The translations under genes and the position numbers were made by a program. From Podaxis mareebaensis (lineage: Eukaryota; Basidiomycota; Agaricomycetes; Agaricales; Agaricaceae), in the NCBI GenBank assembly GCA_018524725.1, contig JAEUWP010000077.1, forward strand, positions 62,001 to 126,000: a stretch of DNA of 64,000 bases, read 5' to 3'. Shown here one piece after another: positions 22,900 to 33,863 of the stretch. A model generated the notes under the pieces. The model made no database searches. It worked only from the letters and a program-made list of their open reading frames with translations, and had not been told where the DNA came from. Each line of letters begins with the position of its first letter. Positions within the stretch are counted from its first letter, which is position 1.

Positions 22900-22980
22900 C
22901 AGTGGTTTCACAAAAGTTTGCGCCACGTGATGTAGCGTTGCGAAAAATCGTCGTAAACGGGAAAAATAGAATAAATTCGT
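22900..22980 (+). repeat. Left terminal inverted repeat
   Basis: About 80 bp, inverted match to 24552-24632. The first 22 positions are identical to the right end, and the shared block TTGCGAAAAATCGTCG lies inside. Confidence 0.85.
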
Positions 22981-24079
22981 TGTGCCTCCTCCAACGCGCT
23001 CGTCTTCGGTTTACCTGCTGGGAACGATGCGAAGCGACCCGGACTTGCTGTCTGACAACCTTGACTTGCCGTTTTCCCGCTAGTTTGGGCTCCAAGGCGA
23101 AAAATCGCGATGACACTGCTTGTCATGATCTCGGGGGTACATAAGAAACGAATGACATGAATGAGGAGCTCAATCACTCACTGGGCAGTGGGGACGACAT
23201 TGTAGATGGTTCTCTAGGTGCGCGAACCTATGTATTAACCCCTCACGATGTCTGAGCTTGCCCTGGGAGCCACTAAACCTCGCATCCTGAAACTATGGAT
23301 CCCAGCATGCCCTTCCACAAGTATGGGTGAACGGAAATGTTCACTCATTCATTTCGCACATTCTTTACATCTTCCACTCTTTTATTTTCAATATCTAATA
23401 GCATTGCATAATGAATTAAAGATACCCGCTATCAAAGTATCCATCAAGAGAGAGAGTGCAGGGAGAATGCTGTACCATAGTGAAGAGTGATAACTTCGTT
23501 AAGTAGCGAGCGTGTCAGCGTCCGTCTGACACTAGGGCTTCAACCCGTAAGGTGCGATGGGGTGGATGGAAAGCGACGAGAGCAAAAGATGGCTAGAGAG
23601 AAGAGAGAGAAAAGAGCTAATATTTCGATGATTTCTAGGTATTTTACAGCGCCGTATTTATATGCAAAGTACCTACAGCTGTAGTTAGTATTCGGATGAG
23701 ATCCGTGGTACAATACGAGGTCCGTAGAGGAGAAATCGAGTCAAAAGGATCACAGAAATGAAGGCAACAACGAAATGGCTGAGTGGAGAGTAAAGGGCGA
23801 ATCCAAAACTTAGAAAAGATTTACAATTTGTAATATTATACATGGGATTGAATTGAACGGAAAGCAAGGATCCGAAATTAAATGGCGCGAGGGGAGTGAG
23901 GAGGCGATGACTGAGTGGGGTGTTGAGGCAGTGGCCTACTTCTTGCCTTATATGGGTTGCGATTTTTGATGAACGCCCAATAGGCGTTCGCGTCGTGTTA
24001 TTTGTCGAGTCATGAGGCCATTTTCATAGGTGGAGGGCAGGGGTGTATTGAACGGAGGTGTTGGTGGTCCGATTAGTGG

Positions 24080-24502
24080 GAGGAGGATGACGGATAGACG
24101 CTTACATGACTAGCCGTCGTCCGATCTCCACAATAGTCATGCTTGGCTGCTGCTCGTGTCAGTTTCTTGTGTGGAATCCCAAGCCGTTTGAGTTCATGGA
24201 GTGCTGAGATTGAGATAGGCTGGTCAAGGTAGAAGGCAAGCTAGTCTCGCGATGTGATGTCAGTTCATCCTCGATGAGTTGGCGCAATTTACCAAATTAC
24301 AAGGCTTCAGTAAGTGAGGGTGGCCTTGCTGCAGGTGCTTTGGTAGCGCAACATTGCCATGATTCTTCTAGTTGGCACGCCAGCGCGCAATGCTCGACGT
24401 GGACACACCAAGGAGATAGGCCACCTCCTTGGCTGCTATGTCCTTATCCAACACTTGCAAGGCACGCTCTCTGAGGTCCAAGCTGGTATGGCGATACACC
24501 AT
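24080..24502 (-). pseudogene. Broken Tc1/mariner-type transposase, N-terminal part
   Basis: Reading from ATG 24502: MVYRHTSLDLRERALQVLDK, then EVAYLLGVSTSSIARWRAN, a helix-turn-helix typical of Tc1/mariner/IS630-like transposases, then an in-frame TAG. After a frame change, DQPISISALHELKRLGIPHK followed by KLTRAAAKHDYCG continues the second DNA-binding subdomain. The catalytic DDE domain that should follow was not recognised. It sits inside the element bounded by the 80-bp inverted repeats and points inward from the right end. It is inactive. Confidence 0.75.
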
Positions 24503-24551
24503 GAATAGAAGAAGCACACTCAAAGGTGTACAGAGTGTGTGGGGCGGTGGT

Positions 24552-24632
24552 ACGAATTTTTCTATTTTTTCTCTATTTCGACGATTTTTCGCAATGCTAG
24601 ATCATGTGGTGCAAACTTTTGTGAAACCACTG
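24552..24632 (-). repeat. Right terminal inverted repeat
   Basis: Reverse complement of the left end at 22900-22980, with scattered substitutions. It lies just upstream of the transposase remnant and ends next to TG instead of the expected TA duplication. Confidence 0.85.
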
Positions 24633-25079
24633 TGAGTGGTTCTGTCCTCCGTCCCTATGATCTCTTTTATTGGTCTATTGTCCCCAGCCCCAGTAGTACC
24701 TGTATGGTTCCTTAACACTCTTTACATTTTTTGTCTCATTTAGGTCTAACTACCTTCTGTTCCCTTTGCATTGTAAGAACTCTCGTATATGAATATCAGG
24801 TCACGGTTAGTCCGAGCCGCTCAACAACAAGGGTCTTGAGCCTACCTTGGCTTGGCTCAGCTGGGCAACAAGTCTTATAACGGAAAAATCTCCGCAACGC
24901 GGTATGTTTACAAGACTTAAGTGATATACTGATCCTGGGAACATCCCATGGAGGATGTAACATGCATACTGAGGAAACCATTGACAATCACTTCAACATA
25001 ATATTTTACTATGGAGGCAGCAGCAACCAGTGTCCCTGATGAATTTACAAATATTTTCCTTCCAAGCACCTCCCCTTAT

Positions 25080-26031
25080 TTACGCCTTAGCCTCCGAGCG
25101 TTTGGCTCGGAGTTCTGAATACCGTTTCTTGTGAGTTTCTAACAGGTAGTCCTAACAAAAGGGCGTCAGATGACATCATCACATGAACATCAAGCACTAC
25201 CGCCTTACAGCATCAAAAGTTTCCTGGAAGCTCTTCCTAGCCTTGACATCCGCCAAATATTTGCGGAACCTCGCAAACTTGGGATCAGTCTGCAGGATAT
25301 CGTACACCTTCTTTCCCGTTCCTTCTTCATACGCCCCTAAGTCATTCTTGAGGCCGATTTCAGCTCTTGCCAAAAACGGGGTCACTGCAGCATCAGCAAT
25401 AGACCACTCTCCCACTGCATAGCCTTCTGCGGGGAGAAGTCCCTGAAGGACCTCAATGGCCGCCAAAATATTATCTGTGCTCTCTCCTTTGACTGAAGCG
25501 CCGTACAACGCCGGAGGGAGTTTGGAGGAGACGGTTTCTATAAAGAAACGAGCCTTCGCCCGGGCAACGGGGTCTTTAGGAAGGAGCGAACCGGTGAGGT
25601 CGGCGATGAATTCCAGGAGGACATACGACTCTGCGAGTTTCTGAGATTCGGGAGAAGGGTTGTCTGGAGAAACCTTCGGGCCACCGTAGGCGATAGCTGG
25701 GACCTAGTGTGGGACTTTAGGACCTCATCCTGTTTGGGGAGCCAGCAGAAGATCCTACCTTGCTCGCAGGATTGACCTTCGGGGCGTACCACTCCGGTTT
25801 GTTTTGGAGATCGATCTCGTATCGTTCGTACGGTAATCCAGACTCCTTGAGGGCGATTTCAACCTGTTCGCGTGCTCAGCTATGTCTGATGTACCCACAA
25901 CCTGTGGTCATCACGCACCCTGTGTGCCCAGGGGCAGATCTATGATGATTCTCGGTCAGCCGTCTCCCCAAAAGCAGGTCAAGTGTGCTCAACCATACCT
26001 TCGCGGAGTAGAGTGTAATTTGTTCAGGCAT
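25080..26031 (-). CDS. Omega-type glutathione S-transferase, copy B
   Basis: Paralogue of the GST at 21.4-22.4 kb, 241 residues, with five exons of identical length: 25999-26031 (MPEQITLYSAK), the 21-nt micro-exon 25919-25939 (ICPWAHR), 25759-25863, 25209-25703 and 25080-25151 (DYLLETHKKRYSELRAKRSE...). All splice sites are conserved. Differences from copy A are mostly conservative: KVNPASK for KINPASK, FLARAEIGLKNDLGAYEE for FLTRAEMALKNDLGVYEE, DILQ for DALQ. The active-site CPWAHR and cis-Pro segment KVPAIAYGG are unchanged, and there is no frameshift or internal stop. Both copies therefore look functional, and roughly equal constraint suggests both are kept. The role is the same: thiol transferase or detoxification in the cytosol. 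Confidence 0.88.
25919..25939 (-). other. 21-nt micro-exon carrying the GST active site, copy B
   Basis: Same seven codons (ICPWAHR) and the same phase-0 junctions as in copy A, with donor gtgcgt and a tag acceptor. Conservation of the exon while its flanking introns have drifted supports it as real. Confidence 0.85.
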
Positions 26032-26825
26032 TGTGCGCAACGACGTTAGGATGTGGGAGGGGAACCTATCCTGAAGCTATATATACTGGCATGATTACGA
26101 ATCCAATATGCATGATACAGTTAGACGACATCATGGTTATTTATGTCGTAATCGAGTTGCAGGGAAATGTCCCCAGCAGCTATGCAAGAATAGTTTCGAA
26201 AGTGTATGCTTTGTAAGAGCATTGTCAATTTATTATTCAGCCAGACAATACCAGACAATACTAGCCAATACTCCAATACCGAGCCAGATGCGATCCAGGA
26301 ACAAAAGCACATGCCATGCCTTTGTGGAGATGACTTAGGATGACGCTCACCTGTATACGAAAGATGCCTACGGGACCGTTTAGGGACTTTCGGCACATTC
26401 TCGGCACCCACCCGTTCGGGTCTCGAGCAACGGAACGCCCACTCGCGAGACAACCAAGCAACCTGGAACTGGCTTCGGGAGTTACATATTATGTTCCCCT
26501 TCCCCATGATTCCACCTCATCCTTTCCTCGCTAGCTTAAGAAATTCTCGCTACACTGTCCACTCTGTCACCGGCTAATTACTAGATATGTTCTCTGCATT
26601 GTAGGCGACTATCTATCTACATTATTGATCCATGCCCTCTAGGTAGTTCTCTGCTCCGTCGCTATGATATCTTTTATTGTTCTATTTCCCCCAGCTCCAG
26701 TAGCACCTGTATGGCTTTCTCCTTAACACTCTTTACATTCTTCGTCTCGTTTAGGTCAAACTATCTTCTGTTTTCTCTCCATTGCAAGAACCCTTGCGTA
26801 TGACTATCAGATCATGGTTGGTCGT

Positions 26826-27201
26826 TCAGCATTGAAAATACGACTGTTTACTCGAGTACCAACTTGCATGAACCTCGGGGAACCCTTTTATCTTTATATC
26901 ATCCTTCTGCTACAAGATCCCCAGTTTTCATGCTGGCTCGACTCTCCGGACGTCTCCCTACGATTCTGAGACCAGCAGTTAGCGGACGCAACCGGCTCGC
27001 ACGCATTTTCGCTAGTAGGAGTATCACACCTGCTTCAGTTTCATCAAGCCAGTAAGGGGATAGGTGTTGCAAGAGTAGCGGTAGATCCTCCTATTATTGT
27101 TGGAACTCCAGACAGTAGACTCTGAACAAGAGAAACTCGGTGAATTAAAGGGGGGAAAACAGTGCTCTAGTATACCATATTCTTTACTAAATGTCTAGAA
27201 G
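26826..27201. other. Intergenic region with an orphan mitochondrial-presequence-like ORF
   Basis: On the plus strand 26930-27055 encodes 41 residues beginning MLARLSGRLPTILRPAVSG, rich in Arg, Ser and hydrophobics and without Asp or Glu, like a mitochondrial targeting sequence. No following exon is visible before the convergent CFT1 3' end. It may be a leftover first exon. Nothing else was seen. Confidence 0.35.
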
Positions 27202-30200
27202 CTACCAAGATCCTCGGATATCTATCCAATCGTGCAACACCTTCACCCGATCCGTACCAATCTGCTGTGTCACCTCAACCTGTCGATTAATCGGCAGACT
27301 CTCGTACTGCCCGAGCAGGTTTCCGTCCAGTATACCCTTAGTTAGCGGCTTAGATACATAGTCATTCCTCACGATCCTGTCGTAAGGGTTAGTAATTTGG
27401 TGTCGAGCTCAAGGTAGCTCCAGACTCACCGGAAAGCTTTCGGGTTCAAAGCAGCTGTATGCTGTATACTCCTCACCAACTGCCCCTGTAACAAGCCTAA
27501 CCGCTTAAACGCAGCCTCATCCACAGTCGTAAGCGACGCCAGCGACCCATCCGTAGAACCTGGAAACAAGGCATGAATAAACCCGGTTCGCACACAAGGA
27601 TCAAGAGTCCTCGGAAAAACAAACACACCAGTCAATAACCGCGACTGCGGTATCTGCGGCTCTTCCTTGGTCCGGTGAGCGAGAAGCGCCGACGTGCGGT
27701 ATTCACGTTGACCATGAAACTCGGTTCGCAGGAGTAAATGTCGTCCATCTCGAGAATCGGGGTCTACATACGGACGGAAATCAGTCACTCAAATCCGAAA
27801 TGAATGTATAGTATACAGAGTATACTGCGAAAGTGAACAGAGCATACCTTGTGGGTTGTACTCATATATGCGTACGATACCCTCCTCATCACCCGCCACG
27901 ATCCGCAGGTCGTTTTCGGTAAACAAGAAGTCTGCTCTTGTGATGCAGACACGATGGGTATCTTTCGAGAGCAAGACGAGTTTGTAAGGATCTTCCTATA
28001 CGAGCATCAATGCCACCGTTCAGTTCTCTTCCTGAGATCGACAGAAAACGCCACAAGACGAACCTGGAAGGCAACGAACCACACGCTTTTCACTGCATCC
28101 CCAATCAACAACAGATTTTTGAGGGTGCGTAACGAAGTTACATAGACCCCAACGTCCATGAATGCGACACCCACGAGGCGTTCATCAGAGTCAAACGCAC
28201 GGACGAAAATCTGGGGTACGAATGCCAAAAAACCAGTCAGTCACGGGTCAGTGTGCGACAAAGCAAAATGAATAGACGAGATGAATTGAAATGGAAGAGT
28301 TTAAACTCGGCTGCGGTCGGAAAGACCCCGGAAACATAAATGAATTGAAAAACGGAGTACAACCCACTTTCTGTCCCATAGACGACACGAGATAGTCATT
28401 CAATCCACACACAGCTGTAACAGGTCCCTTCGCATCATCTCTACAACGCAGCCGTAGCTTGTACCATCGGCGTTGGGAAACGGCCGCGTCAGGTACAACC
28501 TCCGCAATTTCAAAAATATACGTCTGTTATTTTGAACCAAATGAGCAGGTGTGCTACGTCTTTACGTCAGAAAGGGGAGACATACTGCGCCTTTGACTGC
28601 AAGGTCCTCCCCACGATCGATGGTAGTTCCAACGGCTATGAAGTCCTTCTTTCCGGTTTCGGTCGCGGCCGTTTCGAGAGTGACGATCGCCATGTCATTG
28701 ATATACTCGTTCGTTGCGAACTCGAACCTGGGGGCCACACAGCCGGTCAGTATGTATCCAAGAATGACCCACGGCGATTGACCCACCCATCCATAGTAAC
28801 CCAAATGTCTGGGGCAATCAACTCTAACGCAGAACAATCCACATTTGGCTCAGGAATATTCGGTGCTGTAGTATTAGAAGGGTGATTACCCGAGAACAAG
28901 CATGCGTCAGCCTCGTGTATCAACGGATGCGGGAAGCGGGAAAGAGAGTTACTGACCATCGGGTTCCCACATTCTGTTCCCATCTTCATCAAAGGAAGTA
29001 AACCTTGCTTGCAACGAAGACGCCGCAACGATCAAACTCGTGGAAGGATCGAATAACACACTTGAATATGCCCGTCCTCGAGGGATAGGCCTCATTGGCA
29101 ACGCTCCATCAAACTGGAAATCAGGTATCCATTCAACCAAAATCGGACCCTGAAATCAGAAATAGAAGAAAATACGGTTAGGTGAGTATCGAACACCAGT
29201 AACTGCACGAAACATAAAGCGAACCTCTTCGGTATACATCAAGAAATCCCCCTTTGACTCCCACAGCGAGCAAGGTGTAAACGCATGCACGACGTTGTGC
29301 CCCGAAGGATACATCTGCACACCACCCTTGTCTGTAGACATGATCCAATGGGGGTGATCCCCCGTGAAGAACACACCGGAATACGTAACGCCCGGTGCTG
29401 ACGAGGTCACGAAAGGAATAAACAAGCGATTGATCTTCTTTTGTTCTGCCAAGATGTGACTCTTTTCGTTCTCTTCTGGACGCTGAATCTCAAACGCCTT
29501 TGATGCGATTTTCGCGAATTTGATCTTGAGGGTTGTTTGACGTGGGTTCGCAGGTACCTCGGCGCCCTGGCCCAGCGGCACTGCTTCGTAAATCGTAAGG
29601 TGACCCGAGCGAAGGAAGACCTAGATACGGATGAATGGAAATAACAAGCTTCAGTGGGTTAGGGTACTCACACATAGGTGAGGGACAAGCGACGTCTCTC
29701 CTACGGGTGCCAACAAAATCTGTTCGATATCCAGTTCCTGAGGTTTCCGAGGCGGATCTTGAGGCAAGGAAAGCGCGGGTGGTTCATGAGTATCCGTTAG
29801 CACTGATTGCAATGAAGCAACACCAGCAGTTGAGAAAGCTAGTGACAGCTTTGGTAGCGTCCAGATCTAGCTCTACGTTGAGATACGAACCAGAACAGCA
29901 ACGCTGACGAACGCCTCACCTCCAAGACGCCCTGAGGCCGAACTAGCAGCAACCATTGCGACTTCGCACCGGACACAGCCTGTATAGTCGACGTCGCGGC
30001 CGGAGGCGACTTGTTCTCAAAATGTGCCTCAAACAACCCAGAGGCGTCCGTAAAGAAACATCCAGCAAGGTACCTCGAAGCCTGCCAGAATCCACCCGTA
30101 CCACATCAGCATCAGCCACTCATCCCCCACAAGCTCGCCACGCACCTTATCTCCCATCGGTGACATGTCCTTCCTCCTAATCTTCCCCCTTTCCGGTTCA

Positions 30201-32889
30201 CCAATAAACAACCCAATCGAATCATCCTCCCTCAACACCAACACAAATGGATCGGATATGCTACACGCGCGAATCTTCGGCCTCGGCATATTACCGTCCT
30301 TATCAGGTATTGTCTGGCGCTCAGAGCCGTCGGGTTCAAGAACGCGGATGGCATTGGTCATGACGTGCAGGATAGCCGTTCGTTGGAAGAATGGTGCGGC
30401 GCCGATTGTGAGGCCTGGTGTACGAGTTTTGATGGAGATGTCACGATTCATTGAACGTGTTGCGATCTAGTTGGAGGCGTTTGCATTAGCATGCAGGACA
30501 TAGAAGACATCGGAGTATGTGAAGACATACACGGGAGGAACCAGGGGATGGATTGATATCCGTGCTGAGGATGAGGGTATCATTATCCTGTCCTGTAAGC
30601 GACGGATTGCTATTTCGTAATGGTTGGCGGATAGGTAAGGACCAGATTCCACGAGAGCCACTGATAGTTAGGATCTTGCGTTTTCTGCGTATCGGAAGGT
30701 CTCTCTGCAACACAGACGTGAGTGGTCCAGTTGGAAAGAAGAGAACGGGCGAGTGTACCTGGAAAAGGGTGAAGCCTCCCAAAGTGCCCGCGCCTGTTGC
30801 TGCAACTAGTTCTGGTACGGCTTTTTCCTAGAAGTTCTCCATTAATAGTGTTTCAAGCGCATATATGAGGGGTAACGCACCCCATTCATAGCAAGGGAGA
30901 AAGTCATGCTGGAAATAGGGCCATAAGCCGGGAGGTAGTCCCGCAACGACAGGTGTATGACTGTCTTGGTTTTTTTGACGTGAGTGACGCCGTTCGTGGT
31001 AGGCTCGGCCTCCATTTGCGAATCGCCGTAAATGTCTACCCGAAGAGATGAGTCAAAATTGCTTCGTGTGAAAGCCAGAGACCATTCACCATCATCATCA
31101 TCATCCATTAAAACGTCTTGGGTCACCACAGCGGGCCCAGATGTCGGCCCCTGTTCTTCTTCCACCTCCTGTTCAACGTGTGCAGTCTTCAGCAAGATAG
31201 ACGGTCCAACAGTGCTTCCAATAAATATGTGGTCTTCATCCACCCTCTTAACGACCGCTGGAATTGTGGTCTGCGCAAGAGCAGGAGAAATCGAGAGCTT
31301 CGACACGGTTTTCCCATCAGCCACCAGCTCCACAGGATGCACCGTGCCATCCTTGAGGACTAGAAACACCGTTTTATCATCAACTATGATCGAGCGACAC
31401 CCCTCCAAGGTGAGCTTGCGGGAGATGTCCTCCTCACCGAGAGGGGGATACCCCAAATCACTAATACGCGTGGCCCATCCATTAACTTGCAGACCGACGC
31501 GTCGAGAGGATTGATCCACATAGATGACAGAGTTGCTTGTAATAACGACGACACCGCCGAATGTAGTCGAGCAAGGAAGTAGCGAAAAGGCATCGTGAGG
31601 TAGACCTTGGACGGAAGTTATAATGGTGGAATTTTGGGTCATGATATCGAGGGTGAAGATGATCAGTCTGACGGTGTCCTTGAATTCACGCAGTCGGCTA
31701 GATATTTCTCGTTTGATTAAAGGAACATGTATTAGAGGATCGACTGACGTACCCAGTCCACGTTTGTTGTGTTTGAAATAGAATGGCGATGGTTGGATTG
31801 TTAAATCCGGGCAAGAAGACGAAATCAATGACATTACGGATGTTTTCTTCGACCTGTATAGGAAGGTCGAGAATGAAACTCGGAGAGTAGGGTACATCCC
31901 TGTTTCAATCCAACGCTATTAGAAGGAAGCCTGAGAGAACGAGCCTAAAGACACACTTGAGCTGCGATTGGTCTTGCTCCATCACATCGAGTTCGGCTTG
32001 CGTTTGATAGAATGGAAGGATCGCAATTGCATGCTTTGGGAGTGATAGAGCTGCGCAGCGAGACTGAGGATCTACACGGAGGTCGGCACGGAAGAGGGGT
32101 GAGTCGAGTGATAGCTGAAATGCAATTAGCACTGGAACACTTCTGGGTGAGCTGAGGATACGTACCAACTGAGGTGCTCGCTCATATGTGTGAATTGACA
32201 CAGTTATGAGATCGTGTGCTGCATCTGACCACTCCAATAGCGCAATCTGTTGACGGTCAGAGCCAATTCAGCTGACGACAAAACAAGGGGATTCACCTTA
32301 GCATCCTTGAAAGAGATCAGTAGCCGATCCAGCCTGTCTTCCAACGAGGCCATAATCCTGACTCCCTCGAGCCCTGTGACGACACCATGCAAACGATACT
32401 CGCGAACGAAATAGAATTTTGTGACAGTTGGGTGCTTGAGACTCTTTTGCGTTGCGGACTGAATCAAGGAATGCACTAATCAGCAAAGTTCGTTCTCAGT
32501 CGAGGTTCGCGTGCAGGAAGAAAATGACTGTATTGAGCTGATACATAGGACAAGTAAATCACCTTGGCTATGTTCACAAAACCTTCTCCCTGTTCATCCA
32601 TTTCAACCTCTCCCTCAACAGCCTCTGTTCCTCGACGCGTTTTACCCTTCCTCTCTCGCTCATCGTCGGCGTGGGTGGAAACTGGAGCAGGTTCCTCGCG
32701 CACCTCAAAGATGCGGAGAAGGTTCGACCTCGCGACTACCACGTTGCATAAGACTCGAGCAGTGAGTTCGTGGCGGATGTTTGCATTGGGTGGTGTAGGC
32801 AAGTCGTGCAGCGTTGAGGGTAATAGCTTGAGACTTGTCGCAAATTCCACTCCGCTTGCAGGCAGAATTTCCTGATGCAAGGCATGCAT
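27202..32889 (-). CDS. CFT1: Cleavage and polyadenylation specificity factor subunit 1 (CPSF160/Cft1)
   Basis: A large WD40-propeller scaffold of the nuclear pre-mRNA 3'-end processing complex that, with CPSF30 and WDR33, binds the poly(A) signal. It starts MHALHQEILPASGVEFATSL. Conserved blocks in order: FYFVREYRLHGVVTGLEGVR, RLLISFKDAK then LLEWSDAAHDLITVSIHTYE, then FRADLRVDPQSRCAALSLP, a central block with SLRDYLPAYGPISSMTF, FEFATNEYINDMAIVTLETA, and the CPSF_A C-terminus with RLLTGVFVFPRTLDP. The last exon reads QYESLPINRQVEVTQQIG then DRVKVLHDWIDIRGSW and stops at 27202-27204. The charged segment after RIFEVREEPAPV is a typical low-complexity insert. About twenty short introns interrupt the gene. 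It is probably essential and single copy. Overall order and length (about 1400 residues) match the family. Confidence 0.9.
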
Positions 32890-33863
32890 TTTGTGCGGCT
32901 GGCCTCAGAAACCGTGTATACAGCCGCAGAGCGCGTTTTCTCTACGTCAGCTAGTGCTGTTCCTTGTAACTGTGCGTCGATGCGAAATACCAGACTCCAG
33001 AATTCAGATGCCCGTTCGAGCGTACAACGCATACAACGGAAGATTTCTCGGCCAGAGCCAACCCGCCAGCTGACGTAATACAAATGCCCACAAGTAGGCG
33101 CTTGTTCTGCTTCCTCTCCTCTGGCATCCAGCGCCAATGAGTCTGTCACCCCATTTCCGCCGTCTGACACCAGCAAACGTAAAATACTGCTTGCCAAATA
33201 AACTCGAATCTTGAATCTACAAACGTTTCCGACTAATTCCGACCTCACGGATTTCTCGGAACGACGGTCAGGGAGACGACTTCTCTGAGTTCTCTCTATG
33301 GTCACTGGTGCTCATTGGTTATTATCTGGCCCTTGGCAGTTTGACAAGCTGTTCTTGTTGAGATAAGAATGAGCTGTCTACTTCCTGCCGGGGAGCAACG
33401 TCGCCATCCCCCCAGGTCCAAATATATTCCGCTTTCTTCCCGGTTCTGTCAAACATTCATCACAGATGGCTCATTTTACGCGGTTGGATGAAATGTCCTA
33501 TATCCTTCTCTCCTATTAATCTGTTTCCAACTATAGATTAGGTTGCACAACAGAGCATGCGAACTAGTTCTCAAACCTGGCCCACAGGAACTTCCACGCA
33601 TCTTCGGGAATTTGCAAATGAAAAGTCACACACCTTTGAGTAACTAGATGCCTTGCAATTTCGGAACCCCACCACTAACGGCGTCATATTATCCATACCC
33701 TTTCACCCCGGACCATCTGCTGCTTTGCGTCCGATCGAAAGCCGCATGGATCACCTCAAGCCAAACTCGTGTTGGTTACATGATGTATGTGAAACCAACA
33801 TACATATATTAGCAGAGCCATCTCTTAGCGAGTAGTGATGTTAAGCCCTCCGTGGTACTCACA
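32890..33863. other. Intergenic region, divergent promoters
   Basis: Lies between the starts of CFT1 (minus) and the large disordered-protein gene (plus), so it should carry both promoters. The open frames at 32736-33305 overlap the first CFT1 exon and are shadows. No element was recognised. Confidence 0.45.

Larger units (their letters stand above)
22900..24632. mobile_element. Decayed Tc1/mariner-like DNA transposon with about 80-bp terminal inverted repeats
   Basis: The two ends are inverted copies: both start CAGTGGTTTCACAAAAGTTT and stay alike for about 80 bp, to AAATTCGT. The left flank is TA; the right flank is TG where TA is expected, a likely later change. The insertion interrupts the sequence CCCTC-TA, which is uninterrupted at 26635-26641 in copy B. 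The element is 1733 bp. Inside, on the minus strand, is a remnant of a transposase N-terminal helix-turn-helix. No DDE catalytic core was recognised, so it is probably non-autonomous. Confidence 0.85.
21158..24817. repeat. Tandem segmental duplication, copy A (GST gene plus inserted transposon)
   Basis: This unit matches 24818 to about 26825 in the same orientation. It covers the region downstream of the GST gene, the whole gene, its promoter and a further tail. Copy A is about 3.66 kb, but 1.73 kb of that is an inserted DNA transposon (22900-24632). Without it the unit is about 1.93 kb, close to copy B. Coding exons keep exactly the same lengths in both copies. Boundaries were estimated by eye from where similarity starts and stops. 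Confidence 0.85.
24818..26825. repeat. Tandem segmental duplication, copy B (GST gene, no transposon)
   Basis: Direct repeat of copy A, beginning with the shared GCCGCTCAACAACAAGGGTC and fading after the segment TATCAGATCATGGTTGGTCG near 26810-26825. It contains GST copy B and an intact, uninterrupted TA site (26640-26641) where copy A has the transposon. Confidence 0.83.
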
